The notes under the pieces are model-generated. The model saw only the letters and a list, made by a program, of their open reading frames with translations, did not search any database and was not told the DNA's origin. A stretch of 64,000 nt of DNA, taken from the NCBI GenBank assembly GCA_018335695.1, contig JAGXRV010000013.1, positions 1-64,000 of the forward strand, in the 5' to 3' direction. Source of the DNA: Clostridium sp. Lineage in GTDB: Bacteria; Bacillota; Dethiobacteria; Dethiobacterales; Dethiobacteraceae. The position numbers were made by a program, and so were the translations under genes. Below are positions 47,108 to 56,589 of this stretch, one piece after another (position 1 is the stretch's first letter; the number at the start of each line of letters is the position of its first letter).

Positions 47108-47635
47108 TTATTTTGCCACTTTTACCATGCTGGGACGAAGCAAACGCTGGTTAAGCCTGTACCCTTTTTGCAACTCTTCTACGACCATATTTTCCTGCTC
47201 AGCGCATTCCAACTGCATAATAGCATGGTGGCAAGTGGGGTCAAACTGAACGCCGCATGCTTCAATTGTGCTCAGCCCATGCTTGTTTAGCACAGACAGA
47301 AACTGTTTAGTCACCAAATCCACCCCGGAGAGCAATGATTCAGCGGAACCACCTGCCTCCAAAGCACGTTCAAGATTATCAATCACAGGCAAAAGTTCTC
47401 TAACAATCTCGCAGACCGCCTGTGCAGTCCATTCCTGCTTTTCTGCTTTCACCCGCTTTCTATAATTATCAAAATCTGCCTGCAGACGCTGCAACCGGGC
47501 AAAAAGCTGGACATTCTCCTCCTGCAACCTGACCAATTCGGAACTATCAATGTTGTTTGGCGTTTGCCTGCTTTTTTCCGGCTCGCCGGAAAGCATTTCT
47601 TCTTCAGTAAAAATCTTTTTTTCTTCCTCACTCAT
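47108..47635 (-). CDS. grpE: Nucleotide exchange factor GrpE
   Basis: 175 residues. Homodimer that releases ADP from DnaK. Long N-terminal coiled coil (about 30-90), then the beta-wing domain; AQAVCEIVRELLPVIDNLERAL is the family signature and ends with PSMVKVAK. GAGGTG lies upstream of ATG 47635. Follows hrcA by 17 bases. Confidence 0.96.
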   Translation of the reverse strand: MSEEEKKIFTEEEMLSGEPEKSRQTPNNIDSSELVRLQEENVQLFARLQRLQADFDNYRKRVKAEKQEWTAQAVCEIVRELLPVIDNLERALEAGGSAESLLSGVDLVTKQFLSVLNKHGLSTIEACGVQFDPTCHHAIMQLECAEQENMVVEELQKGYRLNQRLLRPSMVKVAK

Positions 47636-47652
47636 CTACATCACCTCACCCA

Positions 47653-48681
47653 TCATAGATCTTGCACCACAAAATTCAAGTGACTGGCAATATGTTCAAT
47701 TATTGTGATTACCCGGGAGTATTCCATACGGGTAGGCCCCAATACGCCAATTGCTCCGACAGGACGATTATACAACTGATAGGTAGCGGTAATTAAGCTG
47801 CAGTCACTCATTTCGGTAATAACATTTTCGGTGCCGATGCGAATCGAAACGCCCTCCGAAGATGTTTCCAGGACAAAAGAAAGCCTGCTGCCTTCCTCAA
47901 ACAAAGTTAAAAGATGTTTAACTTTCTCAACATCCTTAAATTCCGGCTGGTTAAGAATGTTGGAAGTCCCCCCGAGAAATACTCTCCCTTCACCGTCAGT
48001 CGAACTCTCCTCCAGAAGTTGCAACAATTGACTGAGCAAATCAATCCGGGCATAAAGGTCGCTGCGCAACCGCCTCAGCCGGGTTGCAGAAAGACTTTCA
48101 ATCGTTTGACCCGCCAGCTGCTCATTAAGATAGCTGACAATCTGGCCTAGTTCCTGGTCGTTTAGCGCCTGCGGCAGATTAATTACTCTATGCTTAATAT
48201 GCCCGGTACTTGTAATCAGTACTACTAAAGCTTTTTCCTCATCTAAAGGCACCAAGCGCATCTGTTTAAATGTGCTGTGACGAAACTGCGGACCCAGTAC
48301 CAACGACGTATAACTGGTCAATACCGATAATACCTTGGCCGTCTGCTGAATAATTTGATCGATTTCCCGCATTTTTTGCAACTGGGTAAAAACATTAGCC
48401 AGATATGCCTCTTCCTGCCGTGACAAACTAGGCGGACCCATCAGAGCATCCACATAAAAACGGTAACCCTGCTGTGAAGGAATCCGGCCCGCCGACGTAT
48501 GGGGTTGAGTCAAAAAGCCTAGCTCTTCCAGATCCGACATTTCATTACGAATGGTAGCTGCGGAGAGATCCAATTTATAGCGCCTGGAAATAGACCTGGA
48601 ACCTACCGGTTCAGCCGTTTGGATATAGTCGGTAACAACGGCTTTGAGGATTTTTTGTTTTCTGTCACTCAATCCAGCCAT
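47653..48681 (-). CDS. hrcA: Heat-shock repressor HrcA
   Basis: 342 residues. Binds CIRCE and represses the dnaK operon; needs GroEL to stay active. N-terminal winged helix (YIQTAEPVGSRSISRRY), GAF-like middle, and dimerisation insert. ATG 48681 with AAGGAGG eight bases upstream. First gene of the operon, so it controls its own synthesis via the CIRCE just upstream. Confidence 0.96.
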   Translation of the reverse strand: MAGLSDRKQKILKAVVTDYIQTAEPVGSRSISRRYKLDLSAATIRNEMSDLEELGFLTQPHTSAGRIPSQQGYRFYVDALMGPPSLSRQEEAYLANVFTQLQKMREIDQIIQQTAKVLSVLTSYTSLVLGPQFRHSTFKQMRLVPLDEEKALVVLITSTGHIKHRVINLPQALNDQELGQIVSYLNEQLAGQTIESLSATRLRRLRSDLYARIDLLSQLLQLLEESSTDGEGRVFLGGTSNILNQPEFKDVEKVKHLLTLFEEGSRLSFVLETSSEGVSIRIGTENVITEMSDCSLITATYQLYNRPVGAIGVLGPTRMEYSRVITIIEHIASHLNFVVQDL

Positions 48682-48697
48682 TTGTTTTCCTCCTTAT

Positions 48698-48724
48698 TTA
48701 GCACTCTCTGTTAGTGAGTGCTAA
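48698..48724. promoter_or_regulatory. CIRCE operator
   Basis: TTAGCACTC-N9-GAGTGCTAA, a perfect match to the consensus, between the promoter and the ribosome site of hrcA. Confidence 0.98.
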
Positions 48725-48734
48725 AGCTATTACA

Positions 48735-48764
48735 AAAATACCATTTCAGGCAGGTTGTTGTCAA
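48735..48764 (-). promoter_or_regulatory. Promoter of the hrcA-grpE-dnaK-dnaJ operon
   Basis: Minus-strand TTGACA (48759-48764), 18-base spacer, TATTTT (48735-48740). CIRCE lies just downstream, around the transcription start. Confidence 0.75.
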
Positions 48765-48766
48765 GA

Positions 48767-49906
48767 TTAGACAGTGATAAACTCGGCAAAAACCAGGTTG
48801 GCTAGCGGCAATCCTTGCCGGCTGAGGCGAATTGCCTCCGAATCACATTCAATTAAACCTCTCTCCACAAGCCTGCTGATTTCTTCGGCAAACAACATGC
48901 GCAAGTCAAGCCTAAAGCGGCGCTGAAATTCTTTATAGGACACTCCCCGAGTAAGCCTGAGCCCAAGCATCATTGTGTCTTCCATTTCCTCGCGTTTTTG
49001 GACAGGTTGGCTAATCGCCGGCGGCAAAATACCAGCCAGCAGAGAATTTTGGTAAAGCTGAAAATCTGCCGTATTGCGGCAACGGCAGTTGCGCAAGTAA
49101 GAATGTGCGCCCAGTCCCACACCCAGATACGGGCGATTTTCCCAGTAGCGCAAATTATGGCGGCATTGATGACCGGGTTTGGCAAAATTAGCAAGCTCAT
49201 AATGATTAAAACCGTGTGCAATCAAAATCTCCCTGCCCTGTTGCATCATAAGCAGCGTTTCCTCTTCTGAGGGAAGAGTTAACTCTCCTTGCTCCAGCAA
49301 CTCGTCAAGCCTGGTGCCTGCCTCCACTTTTAATCCGTAAAGAGAAAAATGATCCGGTTGCCAAGCACAAAGTTCCCGCAGCGTTTCTGCGGAATCAGCC
49401 GCTCTTTGACCGGGCAAGCCAATCATCGCATCTACAGATAAAACGTCAAAAAACTTTCTGCACAAAGAAAAGGCTTGCCTGGCCTGAGAGAAGGTATGTG
49501 TCCTCCCAAGGAGAGCGAGCCTGTCGTCGTTTATGTCTTGAACGCCTAGGCTGATACGGTTTACGCCGCCGGCACGCAACACAACGGCTTTATGGTGGTC
49601 AATAGTGCCGGGATTAACTTCGACAGTCCATTCTGTATCATTGGCTAACGGCAAATATGTCCGGCAGGCAGACAAAAGCGCAGATAACTCAGATGCGGAA
49701 AGCACTGTCGGTGAGCCGCCGCCAATATAGACGGTATCGGCCAAAGCGCCTTCCTCCCGCAGTTGCCGACTGCGCAAAACAAGTTCCTGCTCGAGCGCAC
49801 GCAAGTATGCTGCCGGACTGATTGACAAATTAGGAAAAGAGAGAAAATCGCAGTAAATACATTTTGATGCACAGTAGGGAATATGGATGTAAACTGCAGT
49901 TTTCAT
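48767..49906 (-). CDS. hemW: Heme chaperone HemW (radical SAM)
   Basis: 379 residues. Radical SAM family related to HemN, often misannotated as coproporphyrinogen oxidase; HemW acts as heme chaperone. Cluster motif YCASKCIYCDF (CxxxCxxC with the HemW-type Cys), GGGSPTVL, and C-terminal HemN domain. Starts two bases after lepA, as is usual. Start MKTAVYIHIPY at ATG 49906. Confidence 0.93.
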   Translation of the reverse strand: MKTAVYIHIPYCASKCIYCDFLSFPNLSISPAAYLRALEQELVLRSRQLREEGALADTVYIGGGSPTVLSASELSALLSACRTYLPLANDTEWTVEVNPGTIDHHKAVVLRAGGVNRISLGVQDINDDRLALLGRTHTFSQARQAFSLCRKFFDVLSVDAMIGLPGQRAADSAETLRELCAWQPDHFSLYGLKVEAGTRLDELLEQGELTLPSEEETLLMMQQGREILIAHGFNHYELANFAKPGHQCRHNLRYWENRPYLGVGLGAHSYLRNCRCRNTADFQLYQNSLLAGILPPAISQPVQKREEMEDTMMLGLRLTRGVSYKEFQRRFRLDLRMLFAEEISRLVERGLIECDSEAIRLSRQGLPLANLVFAEFITV

Positions 49907-49908
49907 GC

Positions 49909-51705
49909 TCAATTAATCCGCAGCACAGCCATGAAGGCTTCCTGTGGAATCTCCACATTGCCTACTTGTTTCATCCTTTTTTTGCCGGCTTTCTGCTTTT
50001 CCAAAAGCTTTCGCTTACGTGTGATATCGCCGCCGTAACACTTATCAAGCACATTTTTACGCATGGCTTTAATCGTTTCCCGCGCGATAACCTTCTGTCC
50101 GATGGTGGCTTGGAGCGGCACCTCAAACATTTGTCGCGGGATAATTTCCCGCAGCTTCTCAGTCAACCCACGCCCCCGCTGATAGGCTCTGTCAACATGG
50201 CTAATAAATGACAACGCATCTACCGCTTCACCGTTAATCAGCAGATCAACTTTTACCAGTTTGGAAACACGGTAGCCCAATAATTCGTAATCTAAGGAAG
50301 CATAGCCTCGTGTCTTCGATTTAAGCAAGTCAAAAAAGTCAAAAACAATTTCTGAAAGAGGCATCTCATAAGTCAAGACCGCCCGTGTGGCTTCGAGATA
50401 CTCCATATTGACAAAGATACCCCGTTTCTCCTGACAAAGCTCCATTACCTGACCGACATACTGGTTTGGCACTATAACGCGTGCTGTGACATATGGTTCC
50501 TCAATAGAAAGAATCTCGGCAGTGTTTGGCAGGCGTGCGGGATTATCAATGCTGACCATATTTCCGTTATGCAAATTTACCCGATAAACAACGTTTGGAG
50601 CAGTTGTGATCAGCGTAAGCTGATACTCCCTCTCCAACCGCTCCTGGATAATCTCCATATGTAGAAGCCCCAAGAAACCGCAACGAAAGCCAAACCCCAA
50701 CGCTGCCGATGTTTCCGGCTCATAAGTAAGCGCGGCATCGTTTAGATTAAGCTTCTCCAATGCGTCCCGCAAATCTTCATAATCGGCGCTGTCTACAGGA
50801 TAAAGCCCGCAGAAAACCATGGGATTAGCGCGTCGGTAACCGGGCAGAGGTTGGATTGCAGGCCGCTCTGCCGCAGTTATAGTGTCGCCCACCCGGGTAT
50901 CTTTCACATTTTTGACTCCGGCTACCAGATAGCCTACTTCGCCGGCATTCAAAGTATCTATCTTAGTCATCCTCGGGCGAAAAACGCCTACCTCCGCCAC
51001 CTCAAATACTTTGCCGTTGCTCATCATCTTTATTTTCATGCGCTCCTTAATTTGACCTTCCATCACTCGCACATATGCCACAACACCGCGGTAGGCATCA
51101 TAATGAGAGTCAAAAATTAAAGCGCGCAACGGTGCATCAACTTCGCCGGTCGGCGGCGGTATCCTATTTACGACAGCCTCCAGGACTTCCTCAATCCCAA
51201 TGCCTGCTTTAGCCGAGGCAAGCACCGCGTCATCTCCCGCCAAGCCGATAATCTCTTCAAGTTCCCGCTTTGCCTTATCCACATCGGCGCTAGGCAAATC
51301 TATTTTATTAATCACCGGGATGATTTCCAGATTGTTTTCGAGCGCCAGATAGACATTAGCCAATGTCTGCGCTTCAATCCCCTGAGCCGCGTCAATTACG
51401 AGCAGCGCCCCTTCGCAAGCCGCTAAGCTACGGGAAACTTCATAAGTGAAATCAACGTGTCCCGGCGTATCAATCAAATTTAAGCTGTATTCCTGCCCGT
51501 TTTTGGCAAGATAACGCAGACGCACCGCCTGCAGTTTAATTGTAATTCCACGTTCCCTTTCCAAATCCATCTGATCAAGAACCTGCTCAGCCATCTCCCG
51601 CTTCGCAAGCGCGCCGGTATATTCCAGCAGACGATCGGCTAATGTGGATTTACCGTGATCTATATGGGCTATAATACTAAAATTGCGAATTTGGCTTTGC
51701 TGCAT
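49909..51705 (-). CDS. lepA: Elongation factor 4 (LepA)
   Basis: 598 residues, normal length. Ribosomal GTPase. G1 [14 protein letters not shown]3 DTPGHVDF, G4 NKIDLP, and the LepA-specific C-terminal domain ([22 protein letters not shown]). Start: AGGAGG six to seven bases before ATG 51705. The frame is open to 51876, but the extra 57 codons run through the 84-base repeat and have no homologous look. Confidence 0.97.
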   Translation of the reverse strand: MQQSQIRNFSIIAHIDHGKSTLADRLLEYTGALAKREMAEQVLDQMDLERERGITIKLQAVRLRYLAKNGQEYSLNLIDTPGHVDFTYEVSRSLAACEGALLVIDAAQGIEAQTLANVYLALENNLEIIPVINKIDLPSADVDKAKRELEEIIGLAGDDAVLASAKAGIGIEEVLEAVVNRIPPPTGEVDAPLRALIFDSHYDAYRGVVAYVRVMEGQIKERMKIKMMSNGKVFEVAEVGVFRPRMTKIDTLNAGEVGYLVAGVKNVKDTRVGDTITAAERPAIQPLPGYRRANPMVFCGLYPVDSADYEDLRDALEKLNLNDAALTYEPETSAALGFGFRCGFLGLLHMEIIQERLEREYQLTLITTAPNVVYRVNLHNGNMVSIDNPARLPNTAEILSIEEPYVTARVIVPNQYVGQVMELCQEKRGIFVNMEYLEATRAVLTYEMPLSEIVFDFFDLLKSKTRGYASLDYELLGYRVSKLVKVDLLINGEAVDALSFISHVDRAYQRGRGLTEKLREIIPRQMFEVPLQATIGQKVIARETIKAMRKNVLDKCYGGDITRKRKLLEKQKAGKKRMKQVGNVEIPQEAFMAVLRIN

Positions 51706-51801
51706 CGTCATCCTCCTGTCAATCCTCGAGAACATTATAGCATTCCGGCAGGAGAGTGACAAGCAAACCATGATTTTACTGTGAACCATGATTCCACCAG
51801 T

Positions 51802-51885
51802 GCTACAAAAATTCCCCTCCCCTGGAGGGGTGCCCGCAAGGGCGGGGTGGTCGCGTGGACGAGTGGGACAAATCACCTGTCCCCC
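51802..51885. repeat. 84-base dispersed repeat, copy 2
   Basis: 83 of 84 bases match 36759-36842, same orientation. It covers the lepA-HEPN gap and runs into the end of the HEPN gene, encoding its last codons and stop. Confidence 0.93.
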
Positions 51886-52283
51886 ATGCGCGGCCGGACG
51901 AACTCGATAGTTTTTTCTGCCAAACGCAAAGCTTCTTCCGCCGGTTTTCTGGTATAAACTTTGGCCGGAATACTATCGGGAATTCCGTTAGGATAACGTG
52001 TGGGAATATAGTAACCGTCCAAAATGGCAACTTCATCTCTAAGCGCGGCAAAAGCTGCGTCAAATTGCTCTGCCCAGGTTGCCAGAGCTGTCACGGAATG
52101 GCCGGTGACTATCTGTTCTCCCCGAGCATAAAGAAAAGCTTTAATAGCTTTTTCTGCAACCTGCTGAGCGATAAAGCATGCCAAATGGTATAGATTATTA
52201 TCAAATAAAACTTGTACACCGAGCAAATCTGCTTCGGACTGCTCGAACCAACGCAAACCTTCGTCCTTAGGGCTCCGTTTCAT
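51873..52283 (-). CDS. HEPN-domain protein (toxin-type partner of MNT)
   Basis: 136 residues, all helical. HEPN family (PF05168 type), recognised from [44 protein letters not shown], and [11 protein letters not shown]. It lacks the RX4-6HXY signature of HepT; the RGEQIVTGH region is the nearest. Overlaps the MNT gene by 17 bases. The last codons (GDR, stop) are encoded by repeat copy 2, so the original C-terminus may have been altered. Such pairs are toxin-antitoxin-like; activity here is unproven. Confidence 0.85.
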   Translation of the reverse strand: MKRSPKDEGLRWFEQSEADLLGVQVLFDNNLYHLACFIAQQVAEKAIKAFLYARGEQIVTGHSVTALATWAEQFDAAFAALRDEVAILDGYYIPTRYPNGIPDSIPAKVYTRKPAEEALRLAEKTIEFVRPRMGDR

Positions 52284-52617
52284 AAAGTATTCTCCCCTCC
52301 CGTAACGCGTTTTTCAAAAACATATTACTTTCTTTCATCTCGTCAAACTCTGCGGGAGTATAAACTAACAAATCAACGGCCGCTTTCGGCCTGATTTTTT
52401 TATACAACGCGGCGATCCTGTCAGGAAAATTCTCTTCGCTTGGGATAACGACAATCAAATCAAGGTCACTGTCCAGGCCAGCCTCACCGCAAGCAGAAGA
52501 GCCAAAATGAATAATCCTTTTGGCACCCATAACTATTAATTCTTTTAGAATCCTATCCAATTCACTATGCAGAAGGACAATGTTCCTCAACTTGCGCATT
52601 TCAAGCATATTTTCCAA
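52267..52617 (-). CDS. Minimal nucleotidyltransferase (MNT) of a HEPN/MNT pair
   Basis: 116 residues. FGSSACGEAGLDSDLDLIVV is the GSx10DxD catalytic motif of the pol-beta MNT fold. The frame opens at 52647, but a TATAAT -10 sits inside that stretch, so translation must begin later; TTG 52617 follows GAGGTGG by six bases. Probably adds nucleotides to, or neutralises, the overlapping HEPN partner. Confidence 0.85.
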   Translation of the reverse strand: MENMLEMRKLRNIVLLHSELDRILKELIVMGAKRIIHFGSSACGEAGLDSDLDLIVVIPSEENFPDRIAALYKKIRPKAAVDLLVYTPAEFDEMKESNMFLKNALREGRILYETEP

Positions 52618-52635
52618 GATGCCCACCTCAAAGAC

Positions 52636-52664
52636 ATTATACCGCACGCAACTGGAAATGTATA
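52636..52664 (-). promoter_or_regulatory. Promoter of the MNT/HEPN pair
   Basis: Minus-strand TATAAT (52636-52641) and TATACA, 17 bases upstream (52659-52664). Short leader before TTG 52617. Confidence 0.65.
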
Positions 52665-52704
52665 GAAAAAGGCGCTTTTTGTGTGTTTAGTCTGTGATTT
52701 TACG

Positions 52705-52917
52705 CTACCAAGGCCAAGTTGGCAACTGCCACTCTTGCCCGGCAAATACCAAAACCCAGCCACCGGCATTATTGCGATATACGCGGAGCGCCTGAGGCGC
52801 ACCTTGCCGCCCGCTAACTTGCTGTGAGCCCAGTTCAGTGACGCGAAGCCCCGCAGACAAAAGAAAAAGAGAAAACAAAAGCATCAGAAAAAAGGCACAA
52901 ACCGTTTTCCTTTTCAT
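52705..52917 (-). CDS. Small secreted or anchored protein, unknown
   Basis: 70 residues. Basic start MKRKTV, hydrophobic core VCAFFLMLLFSLFLLSAG (6-24), then a short exposed part ending WQLPTWPW. GGAGG lies about 12 bases before ATG 52917, rather far. It is 68 bases downstream of spoIIP and may be in its transcript. No family recognised. Confidence 0.5.
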   Translation of the reverse strand: MKRKTVCAFFLMLLFSLFLLSAGLRVTELGSQQVSGRQGAPQALRVYRNNAGGWVLVFAGQEWQLPTWPW

Positions 52918-52985
52918 TTTTAAACTTTTCCTCCGCAAACACAAGACTTTGTTTATTTATGCCAATACAAATAATTATCTATGCA

Positions 52986-54077
52986 TCATATTCCCGAGTT
53001 GTACAGATCCGCCAAAGCTGTAGCCAGATGGGGAATAGTGCGCAAGGCTTCCGCCAAAGAGTTTTCATGCCCTCCCACCTCAATCAGCAGAGCCCCTTGA
53101 TGAATATGCTGATTGTATACCAAAGGGCGCTCGCGAACGCCACGGGAAAGACCCGGAGCCAATTCTTCCAGCCGCTGGTGCAAAAACATTGCCTGCTGAT
53201 AATTCTGCTGCCAGTTTGGATGCCTGGTACCCACCACAAACATCACCCGACCGGCTGCATTCCCGTCCAGTTGGGTAGTGCTCACATTTCTTGCTACCCC
53301 GTCTCTATGCAAGTCAATCACAAGCCGGGCATCAGGGTTGGCCGCCAGCATGGACTTAATCGTCGGCAGAGCAATTTGATAAGCTGTGCTGCGGGGAAGG
53401 TCGTGAATCGTTTTGTCATGCAACACGGGAATGCCATGCTCAGTACGCAAAATATTAGCCAACGTCTCCCCCAGATGAGCGACCGTCAACTCTAAATTCT
53501 GCGTAAACTTCAGCCCGGATGTCGGCACAAAAGACTCTGTCGTATGAACATGGTAAATCAGCACTTTCCCCTGCCCAGCCAATGGGCGCTGAACCGGGAA
53601 AATAACTCTGGCTTCTGCGGAAACTTGCTCCCCGGAAGATTGCTCCGTGCCTACTTTTTGAACAGCGGTTGACGACGGCAGATTTGCATCTACCAAAAAA
53701 GGGATTTGCGTTGCTAAAATATGCTTCGGGTCACTTGGATTTGCAAATCTACCTGCTTTGATAAAGCCTTCCTCCGCAAGGACTGCATCTCCAACTGCTT
53801 CCCGGGGAAAAGCTTCCTGAAAACCGGGGATCACTTGGGCAAGTATCCGCAAGTAAAGGGTGGAATCAAAAAACGGCCTCACTTCTGCTAAGGCGGCGCT
53901 GCCTGTTATTGCCGGCAAGACAGGTTGTGTAAAAGAAGCGGGCGAACGCACCGCTAGTGCTACCAGAGCCAGAGTTAATACGAGAACTGAGATTAAAATT
54001 AAATAATTCCTACGCTTTTTTCTGTTTTTCCCCGACCATTTTTTGCTGCGTATCCTAAAAAATGCACTTTTGGCCAC
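52986..54077 (-). CDS. spoIIP: Stage II sporulation protein P (SpoIIP)
   Basis: 363 residues. Amidase/endopeptidase that degrades septal peptidoglycan during engulfment, with SpoIID and SpoIIM. One TM helix near 24-42 (LILISVLVLTLALVAL), then the amidase domain: YHVHTTESFVPTSG, IHDLPRSTAY, VIDLHRDGVARN, LLIEVGGHENSLAEA (zinc and catalytic residues). Start GTG 54077 with GGGAGG seven bases upstream. Lies after gpr, standard order. Confidence 0.94.
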   Translation of the reverse strand: MAKSAFFRIRSKKWSGKNRKKRRNYLILISVLVLTLALVALAVRSPASFTQPVLPAITGSAALAEVRPFFDSTLYLRILAQVIPGFQEAFPREAVGDAVLAEEGFIKAGRFANPSDPKHILATQIPFLVDANLPSSTAVQKVGTEQSSGEQVSAEARVIFPVQRPLAGQGKVLIYHVHTTESFVPTSGLKFTQNLELTVAHLGETLANILRTEHGIPVLHDKTIHDLPRSTAYQIALPTIKSMLAANPDARLVIDLHRDGVARNVSTTQLDGNAAGRVMFVVGTRHPNWQQNYQQAMFLHQRLEELAPGLSRGVRERPLVYNQHIHQGALLIEVGGHENSLAEALRTIPHLATALADLYNSGI

Positions 54078-54157
54078 GTCAATCCCTCCCGCTATCCCAA
54101 AATAATTTGCTGCATCTCTAATTTGTATGCTGACTTTGTGCAGATATGCTATAAGCA

Positions 54158-54191
54158 AAACAGGGAAGCGCTCCGAACGGCTTCCCTGTTT
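54158..54191 (-). terminator. Terminator between gpr and spoIIP
   Basis: AAACAGGGAAGC and GCTTCCCTGTTT form a 12-bp stem with a short loop, with TTTTGC following on the minus strand. Confidence 0.75.
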
Positions 54192-54216
54192 AGTCTATCT
54201 TCTTTCTGTTTTTACG

Positions 54217-55212
54217 CTAATGCAAATATTTTCCTGCTTCTTCACTTTCAATAGACGGATGCATAGCGGCGTTAATACCGCCCGCTATCAGCCTAGCCAC
54301 ATCTTCGATCATCGTGTCTATATCTTTAGGCGTAACCATCAGTTTCCCGCCGTATGGCTCTAAAACTTCCTCCATAACACTGCGTTTATCACCTTCGGCA
54401 ATACTTTTGACTACCGCATAAACCGGAGACTCCTGCCCTGCCTCTCTCATAACGGCCGACAAAAAGTGGTCTACCAAGTCATCGGCGATAGTTACCGCAT
54501 CTACTACGGTAGGCACACCCACAGCGATTACAGGAATACCGATTGTTTCACGGGTGATGCCCTTGCGCTTATTGCCCACGCCTGAACCCGGAGTAATTCC
54601 GGTATCGGCTAATTGAATTGTAGTGTGCAATCTGCTCAAGTTACGCGCAGCAAGCGCATCGACCGCAATCAGCAAGTCAGGTTTGATTTTCTCAACCAGC
54701 CCATGAATAATCTCGCTGGTTTCAACGCCGGTAATTCCCAAAACACCGGGGGCAATCGCTCCTAACGGGCGGAAGCCTTTTCCCAGCACATCCGGCTGCA
54801 ATTCGAGAATATGCCTGGTAACAAAGAGATCTTTTACTACCCGCGGCCCTAAAGCATCGGGCGTCACATTCCAGTTGCCCAAGCCCACTACCAAAACGGT
54901 GGCATCAGGCGATAATTCCAACATGGACTGAAGTTCCCGGGCAAAACGTCGGGAAACGGCTTCCTGCAGTGTTGTGTTTTTCTGCCGCAAACCGGGTACT
55001 TCCAGCGTAATATATTTACCCTGTTTTTTCCCCATTTGCTCTTCCGCTTCCGCAGTAGTAATAAATACTCTTGTTACATGTATTTCACCAAAATCCTCAG
55101 TTTCGCTTTTTACTCCCGGGATTTCCTCTTTAACTTGACCCATCAGCATTTCCCGGGCTTCAATAGCCAAGTCTGTGCGAATATTGCGGCGGCTGCTGCC
55201 TACTTCGGTCAC
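54217..55212 (-). CDS. gpr: Germination protease GPR
   Basis: 331 residues. Spore endoprotease that degrades small acid-soluble proteins at germination; made as a zymogen in the forespore. RTDLAIEAREM at the N-terminus, VVGLGNWNVTPDALGPRVV and LIAVDALAARNLSRLHTTIQ with the conserved acidic residues. AAGGAGG lies seven bases before GTG 55212. Strong evidence for a spore former. Expected sigma-G control; no clear promoter seen by eye. Confidence 0.96.
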   Translation of the reverse strand: MTEVGSSRRNIRTDLAIEAREMLMGQVKEEIPGVKSETEDFGEIHVTRVFITTAEAEEQMGKKQGKYITLEVPGLRQKNTTLQEAVSRRFARELQSMLELSPDATVLVVGLGNWNVTPDALGPRVVKDLFVTRHILELQPDVLGKGFRPLGAIAPGVLGITGVETSEIIHGLVEKIKPDLLIAVDALAARNLSRLHTTIQLADTGITPGSGVGNKRKGITRETIGIPVIAVGVPTVVDAVTIADDLVDHFLSAVMREAGQESPVYAVVKSIAEGDKRSVMEEVLEPYGGKLMVTPKDIDTMIEDVARLIAGGINAAMHPSIESEEAGKYLH

Positions 55213-55228
55213 GTGTTAACCTCCTTGG

Positions 55229-55555
55229 TTATCGCAGCTCGGTAGGGACAAAAGCGTCAATTAGCCCGATAACAAGAGCAGCCAAAGCAGCTCCCAAAAC
55301 TGTGATGTTCATCGCTGGAACTACAAACTGCGCCAAGTAAATCACAATAGCAGAAACGAGAAAGCCAACAAGCCCTCGGTTATGGGGAGAAATCTTTTTC
55401 CCAAAAATACTCTCAACCACAAAACCAAGAATAGCAATTACGATCGCCGCTGCCAGTGCCGCACCAAAACCCAACGTGGCAAACCCGGGCAAAAGAAAGC
55501 TTACCAGCATCAACACAATAGCAGAGACTATAAAGCGAACAATCAAACCAATCAT
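55229..55555 (-). CDS. Small four-helix membrane protein (PF04020/YvlD type)
   Basis: 108 residues, four TM helices (about 3-20, 26-47, 57-77, 82-103). Called phage holin family in annotation, but PF04020/YvlD proteins are chromosomal with unknown role. AGGAGG precedes ATG 55555; GTG 55558 is another option. Sits between rpsT and gpr, 16 bases before gpr, so it may be transcribed with it. Confidence 0.75.
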   Translation of the reverse strand: MIGLIVRFIVSAIVLMLVSFLLPGFATLGFGAALAAAIVIAILGFVVESIFGKKISPHNRGLVGFLVSAIVIYLAQFVVPAMNITVLGAALAALVIGLIDAFVPTELR

Positions 55556-55793
55556 CACTTTCCACCTCCTAGATAATTTTGCTACTCCTAGCTTAACCAA
55601 ACCATTTTTGCCTATACGCCACTTTTTGTTGCATTTTAAAGGAACGCATGGTAGAATTGTTGTGTCCTGCACTACAAAGCACGCTCACTCTTGGCGTGAG
55701 AGTGATACATGGGAAATCTTTTTATAGCTAAGTAGTGTTGCCGCCAACAGCGGAGCATAATGGTTTCAAAGCAAGATTTAAGGAGGTGAACGC

Positions 55794-56075
55794 ATGCCTA
55801 ATACAAAGCAAGCATTAAAGCGCATGAGAGTAACCGCAAAACGGACAGCACGCAACCGACATATCAAGAACACTTTTAAAACTGCTGTGCGCCGTTTCAG
55901 CGACACACTGGCTCAAGATGACCTTGCCACAGCCGGTGATAGATTGCTGACTGCCAAAAAAACGATTGATAAAGCTGTCAGCAAAGGGGTGCTGCACAAG
56001 AACGCGGCTGCCCGCAAAAAATCTCGTCTTGCAAAACGCCTGAATAAGGCAGTTTCCGCAGCAGCAGCAAAGTAG
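55794..56075 (+). CDS. rpsT: 30S ribosomal protein S20
   Basis: 93 residues. Primary 16S rRNA binder. MPNTKQALKRMRVTAKRTARN and HKNAAARKKSRLAKRLNKA are typical. AAGGAGGTG lies five to six bases before the ATG. Transcribed opposite to gpr, followed by a good terminator. Confidence 0.97.
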   Translation: MPNTKQALKRMRVTAKRTARNRHIKNTFKTAVRRFSDTLAQDDLATAGDRLLTAKKTIDKAVSKGVLHKNAAARKKSRLAKRLNKAVSAAAAK

Positions 56076-56085
56076 TATAACTAAA

Positions 56086-56116
56086 AGCAGCACGCCTCCG
56101 GCGTGCTTTATTTTTT
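56086..56116 (+). terminator. Terminator of rpsT
   Basis: AGCACGCC-TCC-GGCGTGCT followed by TTATTTTTT. Confidence 0.85.
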
Positions 56117-56212
56117 GTATAGAAAATTATATCGTCCAGGGAAGCTACGATCCTAATCCTATCCTATGCCACAAAAAACCCCAGACGAAAAATAGTCCGG
56201 CACAGATCCTTG

Positions 56213-56587
56213 CTAAATACTATAGGGCACTTCAATAAATGTGTGCTCTTTAGGATCAAAATCCTTGGTATTCCTTGTGCACAACTTTAAATGATGGGTT
56301 AACGCGAGTGCTGCCTGGAAAGCATCAGGGAGTTTCCAACCATAAGCGCGCCTCAGCACTGCGGTTTTTTCTGCAATTGCTCTGTCAATCCTTAATAGCT
56401 CGTAATGGAACAACAGGGCTTTCGCTTTTTCCGCAGCAGCGCCTTCAAAACCAACAAGGATTTCGGCATAAGTGATAACTGAAATGGCTGTTTTAGCAGG
56501 GTCTAAACCAAAAACAAAGGCTGATGCCTGGGAGACGCCATTGAAGTGGTCAATCAGGATAACAGAATCCAAAAGCCGCTCCGGCAA
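56213..56587 (-). CDS. vapC: PIN-domain toxin (VapC-like)
   Basis: 124 residues. PIN RNase fold: LDSVILIDHFNG holds the first Asp, YAEILVGFEGA the Glu, KLPDAFQAALAL the later Asp, CTRNTKDF the last Asp. I take TTG 56587, eight bases after a G-rich site, which begins two bases after the antitoxin stop; GTG 56602 would overlap it. Pairs with the RHH protein upstream. All four acidic positions are kept, so it may be active. Confidence 0.85.
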   Translation of the reverse strand: MPERLLDSVILIDHFNGVSQASAFVFGLDPAKTAISVITYAEILVGFEGAAAEKAKALLFHYELLRIDRAIAEKTAVLRRAYGWKLPDAFQAALALTHHLKLCTRNTKDFDPKEHTFIEVPYSI

Positions 56588-56589
56588 AA

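Noticed and set aside
51706-51876. N-terminal extension of LepA to 51876
   Set aside because: It translates the 84-base repeat, has no ribosome site, and LepA is complete from ATG 51705.
55229-55555. A prophage remnant suggested by the holin-family name
   Set aside because: PF04020/YvlD proteins are ordinary chromosomal membrane proteins; no other phage gene is near.
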